Of a stretch of DNA of 36,613 nucleotides, positions 26,086-34,491 are shown one piece after another. The stretch is from CAZUQH01 sp964622465 (GTDB taxonomy: Bacteria > CG03 > CAZUQH01). Numbering within the stretch: position 1 is the stretch's first letter; every line of letters starts with the position of its first letter. The DNA lies in contig CAZUQH010000007.1 of NCBI GenBank assembly GCA_964622465.1, forward strand, positions 1 through 36,613. The letters are read 5' to 3'. A model generated the notes under the pieces. It had not been told where the DNA came from. It searched no databases and saw nothing but the letters and a program-made list of their open reading frames with translations. Both the position numbers and the translations under genes were made by a program.

Positions 26086-27045
26086 TCATGCTTTAGCGTC
26101 TTCCTCTGCCGGGCAAAAAAGGCTGCCGCTGGAGTTGGAAGATTGTGGGAGGGTATACTCTTTAGCAGATACCAATATTTTATCCGTCACTTTTAGCCCT
26201 GAAATAATCTCAACATTTTTATCGTCAGAAATGCCTGTCTTTACTTCCTGTTTTAACGGCTCGCTGGCTGCGCCCTGACTCACTAGAACAAAACTTTTGC
26301 CACCCTCGTTCCTGATTGCCTGAAAAGGGGCAAGCAAAACATTTTCTTTGACTGTATCCACTATGTCCACATTAGCACTCATCCCTGAACGAAAAATCTG
26401 CGGCACTTTTTCTGGTACGAGGTCTACATTATATATGGTGACATTGTTTACGATGCTTGATTCATAAGCAATATGGTTAACTCTCGCCTCTACTTTTACG
26501 TCAGGATATGCGTCAAGACCTACTGTTGCATGCCTTCCGAGTTTCACTTTGCCGATATCGGTTTCATCATGTTCCAGGGTTCCTCCTTTTGCATGAATCC
26601 AGTTTGTCTCGGCAAGAAGAGCGTTTGTACGGGTAGACAGGAATGCCTTTCTGGAACTGACCAGCGCATCCCATACTTTTTTCTTTCTTTCCTTTTCAGG
26701 CGTCTTCATGATAAGCAGCGGAAACTCAACATTTTCAAATGCCGTATAAACCGGCAACAGATTACAGGTCTGAAAAATGAAGCCCATGTGCCTGCTGCGC
26801 AACACAGCAGATTGTTTATGAGACAGGCGTTCTATGTTTTTCCCCATCACCAGAGCACTGCCTTCGGATGGCATGTCAAGCGACCCGACGATGTTCAAAA
26901 GTGTCGTTTTCCCGGAACCGCTTGGGCCTACTACGCCGCTGAACTCGCCTTTTTCAAAAGACAAATCTATGTTATGTAGTGCGGTAAATTCTGCCTTTCC
27001 CATCGGATAGCGCTTTACTATGTTTTCTAATTTTACCAGTTGCAT
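26086..27045 (-). pseudogene. ABC ATPase / membrane-fusion-protein chimera
   Basis: Read from the ATG at 27045, with an AAAGGAG site; the TTG at 27066 is an alternative. Residues 1 to about 128 are the front of a LolD/MacB-type ATPase: Walker A GPSGSGKTT (40-48) and Q-loop FIFQTCNLLP. The signature LSGGQ, Walker B and H-loop are absent. From about 145-160 onward the protein is the back half of a MacA/HlyD-type adaptor: DETDIGKVKLGRHATVGLDAYPD, VNNVTIYNVDLV, FRSGMSANVDIV and LLAPFQAIRNEGG. Such a fusion of a cytoplasmic ATPase piece to a periplasmic barrel has no sensible topology, and there is no membrane helix between them. It is best explained by an in-frame deletion in a former ATPase-adaptor operon, around 26560-26665. 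Confidence 0.75.
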
Positions 27046-27074
27046 TGTCTTTTCTCCTTTTCTCAAATTTTTGA

Positions 27075-28157
27075 TTAGTGGTTATAAGTCAGCAGGAACA
27101 TAACGCCATTCCCGCTGTACGTACTTGCTTTATTTTCCGCGCTTGAAAAAACGCTGATATTAATAAGCCAATTGTCATAAGTTCTACGCCATCCAAGATA
27201 TGCGTAGACTTTATTTTCTTTCCAGTCGTAATATCCTATCGCGTTTATGCTATCTAACATAGTTATGCTGAAATCCGTTGAGAGTGCCGAAATGTTGCTA
27301 ACATTGTCCTGTTCGTAAACGCCAGACCCTTGCGACCCTGCGAAATGTTCCAACAGGAGGTGAACTCCGGGCCCTACATCAAAAGTGTAATCAGTCCCGA
27401 CTGTCAGAAGTTCGTCCCAGAGCGAATCCTCGTCTGTTAGTTTTATTTTGCTCACAGACGTTTCAAACCATAAACCTATCCCTAAATCCCAGTTTCCGTC
27501 GAGAGCAAGGCGGTTCTCAAGCCCGTCCGTAATCGCAGCGGGCTTTTTCTTCCTCCAGTCCGCCTGGTCAATGTATCTACTGTTATAACTAAGAGCCATT
27601 TCTCCTTTCGGTAAAGGGAATTGATGCCGCCCGCCGAATTCTATCTTATCTTTGTCTGTTCTAAAAAGTTCCAACCCTTTCAAATCATTATTCCCGAATA
27701 GAACCCAGACCCATGTATTTGCGTTATTCAGGAAATAGTACCGCCCGAGCAGAGCACATACACCGTCAGTTAATCCCAATGGGTCACGGTAATCAATCTG
27801 GTCAAACCACATCAAAGTCCTTAAAATTCTCGCAGGCCCGAAACTTATCTTCTGAAGACCGAGACGCGCTTCAAATTGCGCAGTCATATAACGGAGCCAC
27901 AAACGGTAAAGGTCAAGGTCTGTGTCGCTCTCAGAACAACTCGCTTTGAGCGAGAAATCAAGGTCAACACTCTTTTCTTCGGTGAGCGACTGCTTTACCC
28001 TCAACTCAGGAATGTAGCGCAGACCTATATGACATCCATCAGCATAGCCAGCCCAAACCGATGCCTGTCCGTTTATCGTCAACTCACTCGCTATGGAATT
28101 ACTGCTGCATAATAGCGGAAGCGTGAAAATAAATAGCAACAGGCACGCTTTTTTCAT
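27075..28157 (-). CDS. Outer-membrane beta-barrel, porin-like
   Basis: This 360-aa protein has a signal peptide (about 1-23, ending SIAS). A run of amphipathic strands follows, rich in Trp, Tyr and Asp-Leu alternation: ASVWAGYADGCHIGLRYIPELRVKQSL, LYRLWLRYMTAQFEARLGLQKISFGP, FWQ-type strands and a closing GVMFLLTYNH. RLGLQKISFGPARILRTLMWFDQIDYRDPLGL is a pattern I associate with single-chain outer-membrane channels, where strand pairs flank an RxG-x-SFG turn. It lies 30 bp upstream of the ABC chimera's start and is probably in the same transcript, so it may once have been the outer-membrane part of that efflux system. It appears intact. Confidence 0.65.
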   Translation of the reverse strand: MKKACLLLFIFTLPLLCSSNSIASELTINGQASVWAGYADGCHIGLRYIPELRVKQSLTEEKSVDLDFSLKASCSESDTDLDLYRLWLRYMTAQFEARLGLQKISFGPARILRTLMWFDQIDYRDPLGLTDGVCALLGRYYFLNNANTWVWVLFGNNDLKGLELFRTDKDKIEFGGRHQFPLPKGEMALSYNSRYIDQADWRKKKPAAITDGLENRLALDGNWDLGIGLWFETSVSKIKLTDEDSLWDELLTVGTDYTFDVGPGVHLLLEHFAGSQGSGVYEQDNVSNISALSTDFSITMLDSINAIGYYDWKENKVYAYLGWRRTYDNWLINISVFSSAENKASTYSGNGVMFLLTYNH

Positions 28158-28422
28158 ATCTTATTTTTTATTTTATCTTTCAAAATTCCGTAATAGTAAG
28201 TTCTGAAAACGGGGGTTTTCCTTAACCGCTTTGACTAACATCTGAGGATTTTCGGTAGGCCACGCTGGTTGCTGCTTTTATGTTTTTACCCAATCTTATA
28301 TTCTTTTTTCAATCCCTCTCGTATATTATGTTATGGGCAAAGATGGGGGTATTATAGCAAAGCTCCATGGGCTGGACGAGTTTCACAACTAGCTATAACG
28401 TTTGGCTTTATTTGCGTCGAAG
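28158..28422. promoter_or_regulatory. Intergenic leader of the porin-like gene
   Basis: This 265-bp gap contains a perfect TATAAT preceded by TGC (extended -10) at 28351-28356 on the minus strand, but no clear -35. It would give a leader of about 187 nt for the gene at 28157. It also contains a perfect 6-bp-arm palindrome GAAAACGGGGGTTTTC (28204-28219 region). No gene or known riboswitch was recognised. Confidence 0.4.
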
Positions 28423-28632
28423 TTATATCTTTACTACGACTACGTGTACCGCTTGAGGACCTTTTGGCCCTTCTTCAACTTCAAATTCGACTTCTTGTCC
28501 TTCGCTTAAAGACTTGAAGCCTTCGCCCTGAATTGCCGAATGATGAACAAAACAATCCTTGCTTCCGTCATCTGGGGTTATGAACCCATAACCCTTTTGA
28601 TCGTTGAACCACTTAACTTTTCCTTTTGCCAT
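28423..28632 (-). CDS. csp: Cold-shock protein
   Basis: This 69-aa protein is a single cold-shock domain: KGKVKWFNDQKGYGFITPDDG (RNP1 KGYGFI at 13-18), then CFVHHSAI (RNP2), FKSLSEGQEVEFEVEEGPKGPQAVHV. Such proteins bind single-stranded RNA and DNA, melt RNA structure and often regulate their own mRNA. Length is standard. The Shine-Dalgarno is AGGAGG at 28643-28648. It is transcribed from a near-consensus promoter (28825-28853) through a long structured leader, the arrangement known for regulated cspA-type genes. It is probably monocistronic; the next gene is the porin-like gene 265 bp away. Confidence 0.95.
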   Translation of the reverse strand: MAKGKVKWFNDQKGYGFITPDDGSKDCFVHHSAIQGEGFKSLSEGQEVEFEVEEGPKGPQAVHVVVVKI

Positions 28633-28818
28633 ATATTTACTACCTCCTGTGAACTACCCCTCGCTGTCGCAAGGGGCTTCTCGGTAATGATGCAACCCGA
28701 GTATTTTTCCTGGTTCAATGACTTGACTTGCACCCCGATACGAGCTCGGAGTGTAGAGGCCAAATCTTCCCAAGCGTTGATTCCCGTGGTTCCCACGGTA
28801 TTTAATGTTACAAGGGCA
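28633..28818 (-). promoter_or_regulatory. Structured 5' leader of csp
   Basis: The predicted leader is about 186 nt. In transcript order it can form four hairpins. H1 is at 28784-28798 (CCGTGG/CCACGG). H2 is at 28731-28753 (8-bp stem CACTCCGA/TCGGGGTG). H3 is at 28680-28701 (CTCGG/CCGAG). H4 is at 28657-28676 (8-bp stem CCCCTTGC/GCGAGGGG with loop GACA), ending eight bases before the AGGAGG site. A long leader ending in a stem beside the ribosome site suggests temperature- or protein-controlled translation, as in E. coli cspA; similarity to that RNA is in layout, not in sequence. Confidence 0.55.
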
Positions 28819-28824
28819 GAATTT

Positions 28825-28853
28825 ATTATACAACAAACTGTAGGTTTTGTCAA
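28825..28853 (-). promoter_or_regulatory. Consensus promoter of csp
   Basis: Perfect TTGACA (28848-28853), 17-bp spacer and perfect TATAAT (28825-28830), the best sigma70 match in the window. The predicted start is near 28818. Confidence 0.85.
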
Positions 28854-28905
28854 TGGTCGCAATTCATCCCACCTTTGCGGATGAGGATTTCTTGCTATGA
28901 GTGTT

Positions 28906-28940
28906 AAAAATTACCCATATCAGGACTGGTAGGGGTAATT
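28906..28940 (-). terminator. Intrinsic terminator after tRNA-Asn
   Basis: On the minus strand, AATTACCC (28933-28940) pairs with GGGTAATT (28909-28916), followed by TTT within TTTTTAAC. It separates tRNA-Asn from the csp promoter. Confidence 0.65.
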
Positions 28941-28948
28941 ATCAAAAC

Positions 28949-29024
28949 TGGCTCCCCGGGCTGGGCTCGAGCCAGCGACAACCTGATTAACAGTCAGGTG
29001 CTCTACCAATTGAGCTACCGGGGA
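28949..29024 (-). tRNA. tRNA-Asn(GTT)
   Basis: A full cloverleaf: acceptor TCCCCGG/CCGGGGA, D-stem GCTC/GAGC, anticodon stem CCTGA/TCAGG with loop CTGTTAA (anticodon GTT), T-stem GCTGG/CCAGC, discriminator G and an encoded CCA. The T-loop is CTCGAGC, with C instead of U at position 54. A TTGCAA-N17-TATAAT promoter lies just upstream. Confidence 0.93.
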
Positions 29025-29042
29025 ATTATTCGTTAATAAGCC

Positions 29043-29071
29043 ATTATAAAATAAAAACAGGGATATTGCAA
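29043..29071 (-). promoter_or_regulatory. Promoter of tRNA-Asn
   Basis: TTGCAA (29066-29071), 17-bp spacer and perfect TATAAT (29043-29048), 19 bases before the mature tRNA 5' end. Confidence 0.7.
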
Positions 29072-29113
29072 CTTGGAATATGGTGGGTGGGGGATGCTAA
29101 TTACTGTGTATGA

Positions 29114-30040
29114 TTACTGCGAAATGGATACGAGTTTTTCAAGTTCTGACCAGTGCTGGTTTGTTTCTTCCTGGAGTTCATCCAGGATATGCTTGTTTTC
29201 CGGCTTGAACAGATGCTTGAATCTACCCTGTGTCTTGAGGAACTCTGTGATTGGAAGGAGTTGTTTTGGTTTGAATGTGAACTTATATTTGCCGTGGTCA
29301 ACTTCATATAACGGCCAGAATCCCGTCATTACTGCGAGTTTCGCAATGTCCACTCCATTTTCCTCTGGATAACTCCAACCACGAGGGCATGGAGACAGAA
29401 CATTGATAAACGCCGGGCCATCTGCAGCAAATGCTTTTTCTGCTTTTTTTACCAAGTCTGTCCACGGATAAATTGATGCCTGAGCAACGTAAGGAATATG
29501 ATGAGCGGCTACGATTGCAGTCAAATCCTTCCGTATCTGTGGCTTACCTTGGATAGCTTTACCTGCAGGTGCAGTTGTAGTTGACGCGCCTTTCGGCGTT
29601 GCTCCAGAACGCTGGACGCCGGTATTCTCGTATGCTTCGTTATTATAACAAACGTATACAACGCGATGTCCGCGCTCAAGCATTCCAGAAAGAGACTGCA
29701 ATCCGATATCATAGGTACCGCCGTCACCGCCAACTGCAAGGAACTTGATTTCTTTATCCAACTGCCCCTGTTTCTTTAATGCGCGGTAGGCGGTTTCTAC
29801 CCCGCTCATTGTTGCTGCCACATTTTCAAATGCATTATGGATATAAGAAATATTCCAGGCAGTGTAAGGATAAATTGTGGTCGCTACTTCCAGGCAACCC
29901 GTAGCACACCCGACCACGACATGGTCAGTCGTACCAAGCAATATCTGCCTTAAAGCTATAGATGCGCCGCAACCGGGACACAGACGATGACCTGAACATA
30001 ACCGTTCTGGCCTGGTTGATAATTCTTTTATTGTTGCCAT
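29114..30040 (-). CDS. porB: Pyruvate:ferredoxin oxidoreductase, beta subunit
   Basis: This 308-aa subunit binds thiamine diphosphate. It has HRLCPGCGAS near the start (two of the cluster cysteines of this subunit), VGCATGCLEVATT, the Mg-ThDP segment GDGGTYDIGLQSL and VCYNNEAYENTGVQRSG, all standard for PorB. A further Cys in NVLSPCPRGW is also family-typical. With PorA, PorC and PorD it oxidises pyruvate to acetyl-CoA and CO2 with ferredoxin as acceptor, or runs in reverse in fixation. It is the last gene of the operon, one base after the porA stop. Other 2-oxoacid oxidoreductases are close relatives; pyruvate is favoured by the four-subunit gene set. Confidence 0.9.
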   Translation of the reverse strand: MATIKELSTRPERLCSGHRLCPGCGASIALRQILLGTTDHVVVGCATGCLEVATTIYPYTAWNISYIHNAFENVAATMSGVETAYRALKKQGQLDKEIKFLAVGGDGGTYDIGLQSLSGMLERGHRVVYVCYNNEAYENTGVQRSGATPKGASTTTAPAGKAIQGKPQIRKDLTAIVAAHHIPYVAQASIYPWTDLVKKAEKAFAADGPAFINVLSPCPRGWSYPEENGVDIAKLAVMTGFWPLYEVDHGKYKFTFKPKQLLPITEFLKTQGRFKHLFKPENKHILDELQEETNQHWSELEKLVSISQ

Positions 30041-30041
30041 A

Positions 30042-31223
30042 TTAGTCCCTTACTCCAATATAATTTACCAGTTGTTCTAGTTTGCCTGTCTCTGTAACTT
30101 TCTGTAAATCGCTAAACACATTCTTTATCTGGTCTACATTTATGTCACGGCCACCAAGGCCATATATGTAATTTACGACGGGCAACTTTCTCTCTGACTG
30201 ATACAAAGCCGCACACACGTCGGCAAACAATGGGCCTCCTTGCGTACTCAAACCTTCCGCACGGTCAAGCACTGCAAGCGCACGCAAGTTCTTCGCGGCA
30301 TCCACAATTTCTTTTGCAGGAAATGGTCTGAATACCTGCATTTTTATAAGACCTGCTTTCACGCCATTCTCACGAAGCACGTCAACAGCTACCCGTGCAG
30401 TCCCGCAGGTAGAACTCAGCGCAAGAATTGCAATCTCGGCATCGTCCATTTTATAGAGGTCGAGGAAATCGTAGCGCTTCCCACAAATTTTTGAAAATGC
30501 TTCAAAATACTGCGGCAGTTTTTCATAGGCAACTTTCATTGCTTCTGCTTCCTGGCGCTTGTGCTCAAAGAAGTAATCCTGCAGGTCAAGAGGGCCGACA
30601 GTAATCGGGTTGTCTACGTCAAGCAGCGAGAAATGCAGCTTTAGCTGTCCTATGAACTGCTTGACAACCTGGTCGTCAAGAATCTTGACGCCTTCAACCG
30701 AATGACTTGTTATGAATCCATCCTGACATACCATTCCAGGCAAAAGAACGTCATGGTCTTCGCATACTTTTATTGCGAGCAGCATCAGGTCATAAATTTC
30801 CTGATTGTTTTCGCAATAGAACTGCAGCCATCCAGTGTCACGCGCACCCATCGTATCGGAATGGTCGCAATGTATATTGATTGGAGCTGACAAAGTACGG
30901 TTTGCAACCATCATCACGACCGGCAACCGCGTAGCTGCAACGATATAAAGAATTTCCCACATCAGGGCAAGTCCCTGCGAAGAAGTAGCGGTCATTACGC
31001 GAACGCCAGCAGATGCAGCGCCAAACGCGGCACTTATTGCGCTGTGCTCGGATTCCACAGGTATCGCCTCTGTCTTTACAATCCCATCTGCAACGAATTG
31101 TGCAAATTTCATTACCGCTTCCGTCTGTGGGGTAATTGGATAAGCAGCAAGGACGTCCGGCTCAATCTGCCTCATTGCTTCTGCTGCTGCTTCGTTACCG
31201 GTAAGAGCGACTATTCTTGGCAT
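30042..31223 (-). CDS. porA: Pyruvate:ferredoxin oxidoreductase, alpha subunit
   Basis: This 393-aa subunit has GNEAAAEAMRQIEPDVLAAYPITPQTE at the start, with the conserved YPITPQTE that contacts pyruvate. Then EHSAISAAFGAASAGVRVMTATSSQGLALM and MVCQDGFITSHSVE follow, as in PorA. The C-terminal region (about 260-390) is the transketolase-type domain (VDVLRENGVKAGLIKMQVFRPFP). It forms the catalytic core with PorB. It has a GGGAGAAAGT site and starts one base after the porD stop. Length and motifs argue for a genuine PorA rather than a KorA. Confidence 0.92.
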   Translation of the reverse strand: MPRIVALTGNEAAAEAMRQIEPDVLAAYPITPQTEAVMKFAQFVADGIVKTEAIPVESEHSAISAAFGAASAGVRVMTATSSQGLALMWEILYIVAATRLPVVMMVANRTLSAPINIHCDHSDTMGARDTGWLQFYCENNQEIYDLMLLAIKVCEDHDVLLPGMVCQDGFITSHSVEGVKILDDQVVKQFIGQLKLHFSLLDVDNPITVGPLDLQDYFFEHKRQEAEAMKVAYEKLPQYFEAFSKICGKRYDFLDLYKMDDAEIAILALSSTCGTARVAVDVLRENGVKAGLIKMQVFRPFPAKEIVDAAKNLRALAVLDRAEGLSTQGGPLFADVCAALYQSERKLPVVNYIYGLGGRDINVDQIKNVFSDLQKVTETGKLEQLVNYIGVRD

Positions 31224-31224
31224 A

Positions 31225-31533
31225 CTACTTACTTTCTCCCTTTCTTGCTTCTGCTTCCTGTATCATTAAAATGCATTTTGCAGGACACACACTCGCGCAT
31301 ATTCCGCAGCCCTTGCAGTAATCATAATCAATGCCTGCCATTTTCTGGTCTTTTACAATGACTGCTGAATCAGGGCAATAAATCCAGCATGACAGGCAAT
31401 GCGTGCATTTATCTAAATCAACGATAGGCCTCCTGGAACGCCAGTCACCCGTCTTGTATTTGAGCGCACTTCCTGCCTCCTTAATAAGGCCGCCTATTGG
31501 TATTTCTTTCCACCCTTTTTGCGTTTCAGCCAT
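31225..31533 (-). CDS. porD: Pyruvate:ferredoxin oxidoreductase, delta (ferredoxin) subunit
   Basis: This 102-aa protein carries two 4Fe-4S motifs: C43-x2-C46-x2-C49-x3-C53 (CTHCLSCWIYCP) and C73-x2-C76-x2-C79-x3-C83 (CKGCGICASVCP). The N-terminal extension with WKEIPIGGLI is typical of PorD. It passes electrons from the ThDP centre to external ferredoxin. Its ATG overlaps the porC stop and it runs into porA with one base between. Confidence 0.95.
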   Translation of the reverse strand: MAETQKGWKEIPIGGLIKEAGSALKYKTGDWRSRRPIVDLDKCTHCLSCWIYCPDSAVIVKDQKMAGIDYDYCKGCGICASVCPAKCILMIQEAEARKGESK

Positions 31534-32104
31534 TTGTCCCCTTCACTTCTTCGTATGCGCGATTCAATGCCTGTACATTTGCTTCCGTCAGTTTTTCTCC
31601 GAGTTTAACAAGAAATTTATGTTTTATTTCTTCAATAAGTCCTTCTGTACCAATAATTCCTGTTGCCTTCGCAATGGCACCAAGCATTGGGGTATTGGGG
31701 AAAGGTTTGCCGGTTGTTTCCATTGCGATTTTTGTCGCATCAATTGTACAAACCCTGACACCCTCTGCTTTTAGCTTACTTGCAATTGACTCCGGGGACT
31801 CGGGGGTATTAATGAGAATTGTACCGCCTGAAGAAATGCCTTCAAGCACGTTTACTGATTTAAGGAGAGTGTTGTCCAGTACAGCAACTATATCCGGGTG
31901 ATATACGCCAGAGTGGATAGTAATCGGGTTGTCGCTTAATCTTGTGTAGGAACGCATCGGTGCACCGGAACGCTCAGGACCGTATTCCGGGAACGCCTGG
32001 ACGTACTTGCCCTGTGCAATAACTGCCTCTGCAAGCATCTGCGCCGCTGTCTTTGCGCCCTGGCCTCCACGACCATGAAATCTAATTTCAGTTACGCCAT
32101 ACAT
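31526..32104 (-). CDS. porC: Pyruvate:ferredoxin oxidoreductase, gamma subunit
   Basis: This 192-aa protein begins MYGVTEIRFHGRGGQGAKTAAQMLAEA and has FPEYGPERSGAPMRSYTRLSD, the CoA-binding-domain hallmarks of PorC/gamma. Its C-terminus (NVQALNRAYEEVKG) is the helix typical of the family. It is the first gene of the porCDAB operon. The ATG at 32104 has no Shine-Dalgarno; a TTGACA-N17-TAAACT promoter places transcription about three bases upstream, so translation of the first cistron is predicted to be leaderless while the following ones use internal sites. Confidence 0.92.
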   Translation of the reverse strand: MYGVTEIRFHGRGGQGAKTAAQMLAEAVIAQGKYVQAFPEYGPERSGAPMRSYTRLSDNPITIHSGVYHPDIVAVLDNTLLKSVNVLEGISSGGTILINTPESPESIASKLKAEGVRVCTIDATKIAMETTGKPFPNTPMLGAIAKATGIIGTEGLIEEIKHKFLVKLGEKLTEANVQALNRAYEEVKGTNG

Positions 32105-32113
32105 ACAGTAATT

Positions 32114-32142
32114 AGTTTACACATTTTATATATAGTTGTCAA
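32114..32142 (-). promoter_or_regulatory. Promoter of porCDAB, leaderless type
   Basis: Perfect TTGACA (32137-32142), 17-bp spacer and TAAACT (32114-32119). The -10 box ends nine bases before the porC ATG. Confidence 0.7.
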
Positions 32143-32158
32143 ATTTCCAGCCAGGACG

Positions 32159-32758
32159 CTAAATAGTCACGCGGCCCTTGATAGCACATGAGAGCGTTAC
32201 CTGGTCTGCGTATTCCAGGTCACCGCCAACGGGTATGCCTGATGCGAGACGGGTCATAGGTATGCCGAGCGGCCTTACTTTTTGTGCTATGTAATTTGCG
32301 GTTGTATCCCCTTCTCTTGTCGGAGTTGTGGCAATTATCAGCTCTCTTATTCTTTCTTTTTTGATTCGCTCAATTAGTTGGCGGATACGAAGGTCAGCCG
32401 GCCCTACGTTATCAAGAGGAGAAATTCTCCCCTGAATTATGTGATACAGCCCATTGTATTGCCCCGTCCTTTCTATTGCCCACAAATCGCGTGGTTCTTC
32501 AACGACCATAACAATGGTCTGGTCGCGGCCGGGATCGCGGCAAATAGAGCACGTCTCCTGCTCACTAAAGTTACCGCACTTGACGCAAAGACGAAGTTTG
32601 GCACGCAGGTCGAGAATTGCATGTGCCAATCCTTCTATTTCTTCCTTCGGTGCTGTCATCATATAAAGCGCGAGCCGCTCCGCCGTCTTCTTGCTTATAT
32701 CCGGGAGTTTATTTAGCGAAGTAATCAATTTTTGAACAAGCCGGTCTGTTGACTTCAC
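32159..32758 (-). CDS. recR: Recombination mediator RecR
   Basis: This 199-aa protein acts with RecO/RecF in loading RecA at gaps. It has a helix-hairpin-helix N-terminus (LNKLPDISKKTAERLALYM), a zinc site CVKCGNFSEQETCSIC and a Toprim domain (IVMVVEEPRDLWAIERTGQYNGLYHIIQGRISPLDNVGP) with the usual VATTPTREGDTTANYI-like stretch. It starts with GTG at 32758, overlapping the dnaX stop as GTGA, the classical dnaX-recR coupling. Confidence 0.95.
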   Translation of the reverse strand: MKSTDRLVQKLITSLNKLPDISKKTAERLALYMMTAPKEEIEGLAHAILDLRAKLRLCVKCGNFSEQETCSICRDPGRDQTIVMVVEEPRDLWAIERTGQYNGLYHIIQGRISPLDNVGPADLRIRQLIERIKKERIRELIIATTPTREGDTTANYIAQKVRPLGIPMTRLASGIPVGGDLEYADQVTLSCAIKGRVTI

Positions 32759-34482
32759 TGTTTCTTTTTCTCCCAGGAAGTAATTTCTCCTTTGAACAAT
32801 TCTGTCATCCTTTTGAGGCGCGGCTCACGTTCCAATAAATCTTCTACTGTCTGGGTTGCTTCCCCATTCGCGGCCTCCACAGGCGGCTCGGCATCAGCCA
32901 TTCCTGAATCTACTTGGTCGCTTGATTTCTGCGGCCTCAGACGACAAATGAAGTGCACTTTATTGCCAGTGAAGTTTTGATATTCTTTTTCGATTTCCTG
33001 CGCGCTGGTTTCTATCGCTTTGCGGTGGTACTCGTATGGAAACTCAAGGTCGATCCTGCCGGTTGTCTCGCTAGACGCCTTCGCTTCTATCAAACAAGCG
33101 TAAATTCGCGGCCCCATAGTCTGCGTATGACGCAGATGTTCCAGGAATTTTTTCCATTCTACTTGAAACTCGCTAAGCCCATCGCCGGATGATGGAGTTT
33201 CTTTTTGGGGTTTCTGGAAGGCATCCGGAACTGCTGCAGCACCAGAGCCATCACTTTTGTATTCTGCGGCAATATCTGGCTGCGCCGCCGTCTTCTTTAC
33301 TTTTGCCTGTTTTACACCCTCTCGCTGTGCTGACTCTGGCTCTAGCCCCGACGCAGCAAGTTCATCGAGCCGTGCAATTACGTCTTCCAGCGGCACATAG
33401 CCCTGCGCGAGTTTGTAAAGGTTTATTTCAAGCAATAGTCGCGGCTGCTCGCTCCATTTCATAAGGTCATACGTACGTGTTAGCATTTCGATAGCCCACT
33501 CAAGCTCGGCATCGGTAAAATCCTTTGTTAGAGAACGCAACTCCTGTTGCGCCTCTTCTGTAACAGCAATTTGAAAATTTTCTGCTACGCCTATTTTTAG
33601 AAGAAATGCCTCACGTAAAAGCGCTGTGAGGTCCTCAGCTAATTTGTGTACGTCGTATCCGGAGTCAACTGCCTTCTGTAAATAATTAAATACTGATTTT
33701 GAGTCACGCTTCTTAATGGAATCCGCAAGTCCAACTAATACTTCAAATGGAACAGCGCCAAGGACATAACGCACCTGGTCAATAGTTATGCTTTCACCGG
33801 CATAAGAAAGCACCTGGTCAAGCAGACTCTGCGCATCGCGCAAACTGCCTCTGCCGGCGCGTGCCAGCAGATGCAATGCATCTTCAGGGATATTGATTTT
33901 CTCCTGCGAGACAATAAACTGTAACCGGGAAAGTATTTTTTCGGTATTAATGAGATGGAAATTGAAGCGCTGACAGCGGGATAGGATAGTCAGCGGGATT
34001 TTGTGTGGTTCTGTGGTCGCAAAGATGAAGACCACGTGGGGAGGAGGCTCTTCAAGGGTTTTCAACAAAGCATTGAATGCTTCCGGCGTAAGCATGTGCA
34101 CTTCATCTACGATGTATATTTTTTTCCGTGCTGCGATAGGCGCGAATTTTACGTTCTCTCTCAGATTACGGATTTCGTCAATGCCGCGATTAGAAGCGCC
34201 GTCAATCTCTATTACGTCAGGTGAGCGTCCTCCCGTTATCTCGCTGCAAAACGTACATTTTCCACACGGATTAGCAGTAGGCCCATCTTTGCAGTTAAGG
34301 GCTTTTGCAAGAATTCTGGCCATTGTCGTCTTGCCAACACCACGTGGGCCTGCAAAAAGGTAGGCGTGCGAAACGCGATTAGAAGCAATGGCATTCTTTA
34401 GTGTCTGAGATACGTGCTCCTGTTCAACTATCTCATCAAAAATTTGAGGTCGCCACTTACGTGCAAGAACAGTATATGACAT
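32755..34482 (-). CDS. dnaX: DNA polymerase III subunit gamma/tau
   Basis: The clamp-loader ATPase. I use the ATG at 34482 (MSYTVLARKWRPQIFDEIV, the canonical DnaX start) rather than the longer frame to 34557, giving 575 aa. It has GPRGVGKTT (45-53), zinc cysteines C64, C73, C76 and C79, Walker B DEVH (126-129), and SRCQRFNF as the SRC motif. The C-terminal third (about 370-575) has a charged, Ala/Pro-rich linker and the polymerase-binding domain. No A AAA AAG slippery heptamer is seen, so gamma is not obviously made by frameshifting as in E. coli. It has no Shine-Dalgarno; a promoter ends nine bases before the ATG. Confidence 0.93.
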   Translation of the reverse strand: MSYTVLARKWRPQIFDEIVEQEHVSQTLKNAIASNRVSHAYLFAGPRGVGKTTMARILAKALNCKDGPTANPCGKCTFCSEITGGRSPDVIEIDGASNRGIDEIRNLRENVKFAPIAARKKIYIVDEVHMLTPEAFNALLKTLEEPPPHVVFIFATTEPHKIPLTILSRCQRFNFHLINTEKILSRLQFIVSQEKINIPEDALHLLARAGRGSLRDAQSLLDQVLSYAGESITIDQVRYVLGAVPFEVLVGLADSIKKRDSKSVFNYLQKAVDSGYDVHKLAEDLTALLREAFLLKIGVAENFQIAVTEEAQQELRSLTKDFTDAELEWAIEMLTRTYDLMKWSEQPRLLLEINLYKLAQGYVPLEDVIARLDELAASGLEPESAQREGVKQAKVKKTAAQPDIAAEYKSDGSGAAAVPDAFQKPQKETPSSGDGLSEFQVEWKKFLEHLRHTQTMGPRIYACLIEAKASSETTGRIDLEFPYEYHRKAIETSAQEIEKEYQNFTGNKVHFICRLRPQKSSDQVDSGMADAEPPVEAANGEATQTVEDLLEREPRLKRMTELFKGEITSWEKKKQ

Positions 34483-34491
34483 AATATTTAT

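Noticed and set aside
28640..28820. 6S RNA
   Set aside because: The length is suitable, but I see several separate hairpins rather than one long duplex with a central bubble, and it leads directly into csp.
28578..28862. 94-aa minus-strand frame over the csp leader
   Set aside because: It starts inside the csp promoter, covers the hairpins and overlaps csp in another frame; no protein features.
32755..34482. Programmed -1 frameshift in dnaX
   Set aside because: No A AAA AAG slippery heptamer with a downstream stem was found around the linker.
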